Positions 31,002 to 32,929 of a DNA stretch of 32,929 bases are shown here, piece after piece. A program made the translations under genes and the position numbers. A model generated the notes under the pieces. The model had not been told where the DNA came from. It saw nothing but the letters and a program-made list of their open reading frames with translations, and made no database searches. Within the stretch, counting starts at the first letter, position 1. Every line of letters begins with the position of its first letter. This DNA is from Actinomycetota bacterium (GTDB lineage Bacteria; Actinomycetota; Thermoleophilia; Solirubrobacterales; JACPNS01), in the NCBI GenBank assembly GCA_016219715.1, contig JACRKX010000043.1, positions 1-32,929 of the forward strand, read 5' to 3'.

Positions 31002-31684
31002 GCGGCGAAACCCCGCCACCGCAGGCCGGGCAGGCCGTACGCCGCCGCCTCTCGCGAAGCGAGCGACACGACCTGATCCTCGAGCACGCGATCACTGTGT
31101 TCGGCACGCGCGGGTACCACAACGTGTCGATGGACGACATCGCCGAGCACGCGGGTATCTCCAAGGCCCTCGTCTACCAGCACTTCGAGAGCAAGGACGA
31201 CCTCTACATGGCCGTCATCAACTCGTTCATGCAGGAGCTTGGCGAGAAGGTGCTGCCGGCCTGGGCGCAGGATCTGCCGCCGTCGGAGCGGTTCTGGCGC
31301 GGATTCGTGGCGTTCTTCGACTTCATCGACGAGAACCGCAAGGCGTGGGGCGTGCTCTACCGCGACGCCGTCGAGATCGACGACGCTCTCGTCAAGGGCA
31401 TCCACACGCTCAATGCTGAGATGGCCGAGCACATCGCCGCCGTCTTCGAGGCCGAGCTTGCCAATCGCGAGGTCAGTCCGCTGCTGCACCAGTACGCCAG
31501 AGTCGCCGGCCACGCCGTCGTCGGCGCCTGCCACGCGCTCGCCGACTACTGGCTCGACCACCCCGAAGAGACGCGGCTGCGCATGGCCTCGACTGCCATG
31601 GCGGTGCTCTGGCAGGGCTTTGACCAGTTGATCGAGCGCGGCGAGCCGTGGCTGCCGACGCCGGAGATGTTGAAGGACCTCTAA
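30998..31684 (+). CDS. TetR/AcrR family transcriptional regulator; GTG start overlapping the dehydrogenase stop
   Basis: SRSERHDLILEHAITVFGTRGYHNVSMDDIAEHAGISKALVYQHFESKDDLYMAVI; GTGA overlap. Confidence 0.92.
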   Translation: MSGETPPPQAGQAVRRRLSRSERHDLILEHAITVFGTRGYHNVSMDDIAEHAGISKALVYQHFESKDDLYMAVINSFMQELGEKVLPAWAQDLPPSERFWRGFVAFFDFIDENRKAWGVLYRDAVEIDDALVKGIHTLNAEMAEHIAAVFEAELANREVSPLLHQYARVAGHAVVGACHALADYWLDHPEETRLRMASTAMAVLWQGFDQLIERGEPWLPTPEMLKDL

Positions 31685-31704
31685 GCGGCCGCGCGGCCGC
31701 TTAG
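31681..31704. terminator. 24-bp perfect palindrome CTAAGCGGCCGCGCGGCCGCTTAG between convergent genes, putative bidirectional terminator
   Basis: Exactly self-reverse-complementary; includes the TetR TAA stop; the GGDEF stop lies at 31715. No U-tract. Confidence 0.65.
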
Positions 31705-31714
31705 GCAGCGGCGA

Positions 31715-32872
31715 TCAGGTCTCGGTGAACGGGTCGTGGGTATGCGCGACCATCTTCGAAACGTGCAGCGCGGCGTCGGCGCGGCGCAGCAGGTCGTGCG
31801 GCTGCTCGCCCGTGCGCCACTGGGCGACACCGACGCTTGCTTCGGGAGTTATGTCGGGGCATAGCCGCAGCCGTTCGCGGCGCACGGCGTCACGGATTCG
31901 CTCGGCGAGAGCGTTGGCCTCGCGCACGCTGGTGTCGACGGCGATCACGGCGAACTCGTCGCCGCCGCGGCGGGCAAGCAATTCGTTGGCTCGCACGACT
32001 CGATTCATCGCCCGTGCGCCGGCCACCAGCACGGCGTCGCCGAGCGTGTAGCTGTAGTTGTCGTTGACGAGCTTGAAGTCGTCAAAGTCGATCATCAGCA
32101 GGGTCAGCGGGCTGCCGTTGCGTGCCGAGCGGTCGATTTCGGTCTGGAGCCGCTCGTTGAACTTGCGCAGGTTCGCGACGCCGGTCAGCGGGTCGCGCCC
32201 GGCCAGCACCACGTTTTGGAGGATGCCGTCCTGGATCCGCTTTCGCGCGATCGCCAGCATGCCGACCGCGAGACTCATGAAGAACAGCATGTTGAGTGCG
32301 ATCGTGCGCTCGTCGGTGGTGGTGGCTTCGTCGCCGAGCGCGATGTAGAGGATCGCGGTCGAGAGCGCCGCGAGATGGCCGGCGGCCTGCTTGAAGGGCA
32401 TGAAGAACGCCGCGCACAACGCCGGCAGCAGCAGGTAGGGCAGTACGTCGATCGAGTGCTCGCCCGACGCGAGCGCCGCGCCGACTGCCAGCAGCGAGCC
32501 GACGCCGACGATCAAGTTCATGTAGGGCAGGGCCGGCACGTTCAGGCGGGCCATCGCGAGCCAGACGACCGACATCAGCATCGCGGCCGAAGCGAGCGCG
32601 ACGATCGGCGCCGAAACCAGCGTGTTGGGGATGCCCAGGCTAGGCACCAGGCCGTCGATCAGCATTGCGATCAGCGGCAGCGAACCGGCCACGGCGTACA
32701 TCGTCGCGGCGCCGAACCAGAAGACGTTGGGGTGCACGCGCAGGCTCTCGTCGTTCATCACGACGTCGGGTTCGAGCGGTCGCCGTGGCGGGCGGAACAC
32801 GTGACCGGCGCCGCGATGCACGCCGGCGTCGGTCAGCCATTTGCGCAGGGTGTAGCCGCGGCGCTTGGCCAT
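31715..32872 (-). CDS. Membrane-associated GGDEF protein (putative diguanylate cyclase); frame stays open to the window edge, so the N-terminus is uncertain
   Basis: Several hydrophobic segments then DPLTGVANLRKFNERLQTEI, LMIDFDDFKLVNDNYSYTLGDAVL, RRGGDEFAVIAVD. Confidence 0.92.
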   Translation of the reverse strand: MAKRRGYTLRKWLTDAGVHRGAGHVFRPPRRPLEPDVVMNDESLRVHPNVFWFGAATMYAVAGSLPLIAMLIDGLVPSLGIPNTLVSAPIVALASAAMLMSVVWLAMARLNVPALPYMNLIVGVGSLLAVGAALASGEHSIDVLPYLLLPALCAAFFMPFKQAAGHLAALSTAILYIALGDEATTTDERTIALNMLFFMSLAVGMLAIARKRIQDGILQNVVLAGRDPLTGVANLRKFNERLQTEIDRSARNGSPLTLLMIDFDDFKLVNDNYSYTLGDAVLVAGARAMNRVVRANELLARRGGDEFAVIAVDTSVREANALAERIRDAVRRERLRLCPDITPEASVGVAQWRTGEQPHDLLRRADAALHVSKMVAHTHDPFTET

Positions 32873-32929
32873 CTCAGCTGCCTGGTCCTGGTTCGAAGTC
32901 TTCGCCGAGCCGGCGGGCGCGCCACGACC

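Overview
High-GC actinobacterial-type chromosome segment, possibly Thermoleophilia/Solirubrobacterales by overall style (inference only). Positions 1-10658 hold a collinear spc/alpha ribosomal block: rpsQ(partial)-rplN-rplX-rplE-rpsN(Z)-rpsH-rplF-rplR-rpsE-rpmD-rplO-secY-adk-map-rpmJ-rpsM-rpsK-rpsD-rpoA-rplQ. There is no room for infA between map and rpmJ. After a hairpin come a convergent beta-propeller-like secreted protein, truA, and a very large secreted-type gene (about 12.7-18.3 kb) encoding 14 disulfide-type RCC1 repeats followed by about 12 Ig-like repeats. That gene is broken twice in this sequence: once by an apparent deletion of about 38-47 nt, and once by an exact 19-bp tandem duplication inside an otherwise exact 252-bp periodic array. 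Its signal peptide has no canonical start codon but has a well-placed GGAGG before an ATC. The rest is surE, ligA, a divergent P450/TetR pair with a palindrome in a 36-bp gap, a DacB-type peptidase, an acyl-CoA ligase, a double-SDR (acyl reductase-like) protein, a Nif3-like protein, a small unknown ORF, a zinc alcohol dehydrogenase/TetR pair, a 24-bp perfect palindrome and a membrane GGDEF protein. The most notable signals are the damaged or switchable RCC1/Ig surface protein, its apparent ATC start, and a 158-residue tail on ribosomal protein S5 with 40 acidic and no Lys/Arg residues. No rRNA, tRNA, CRISPR array or transposase was recognised.
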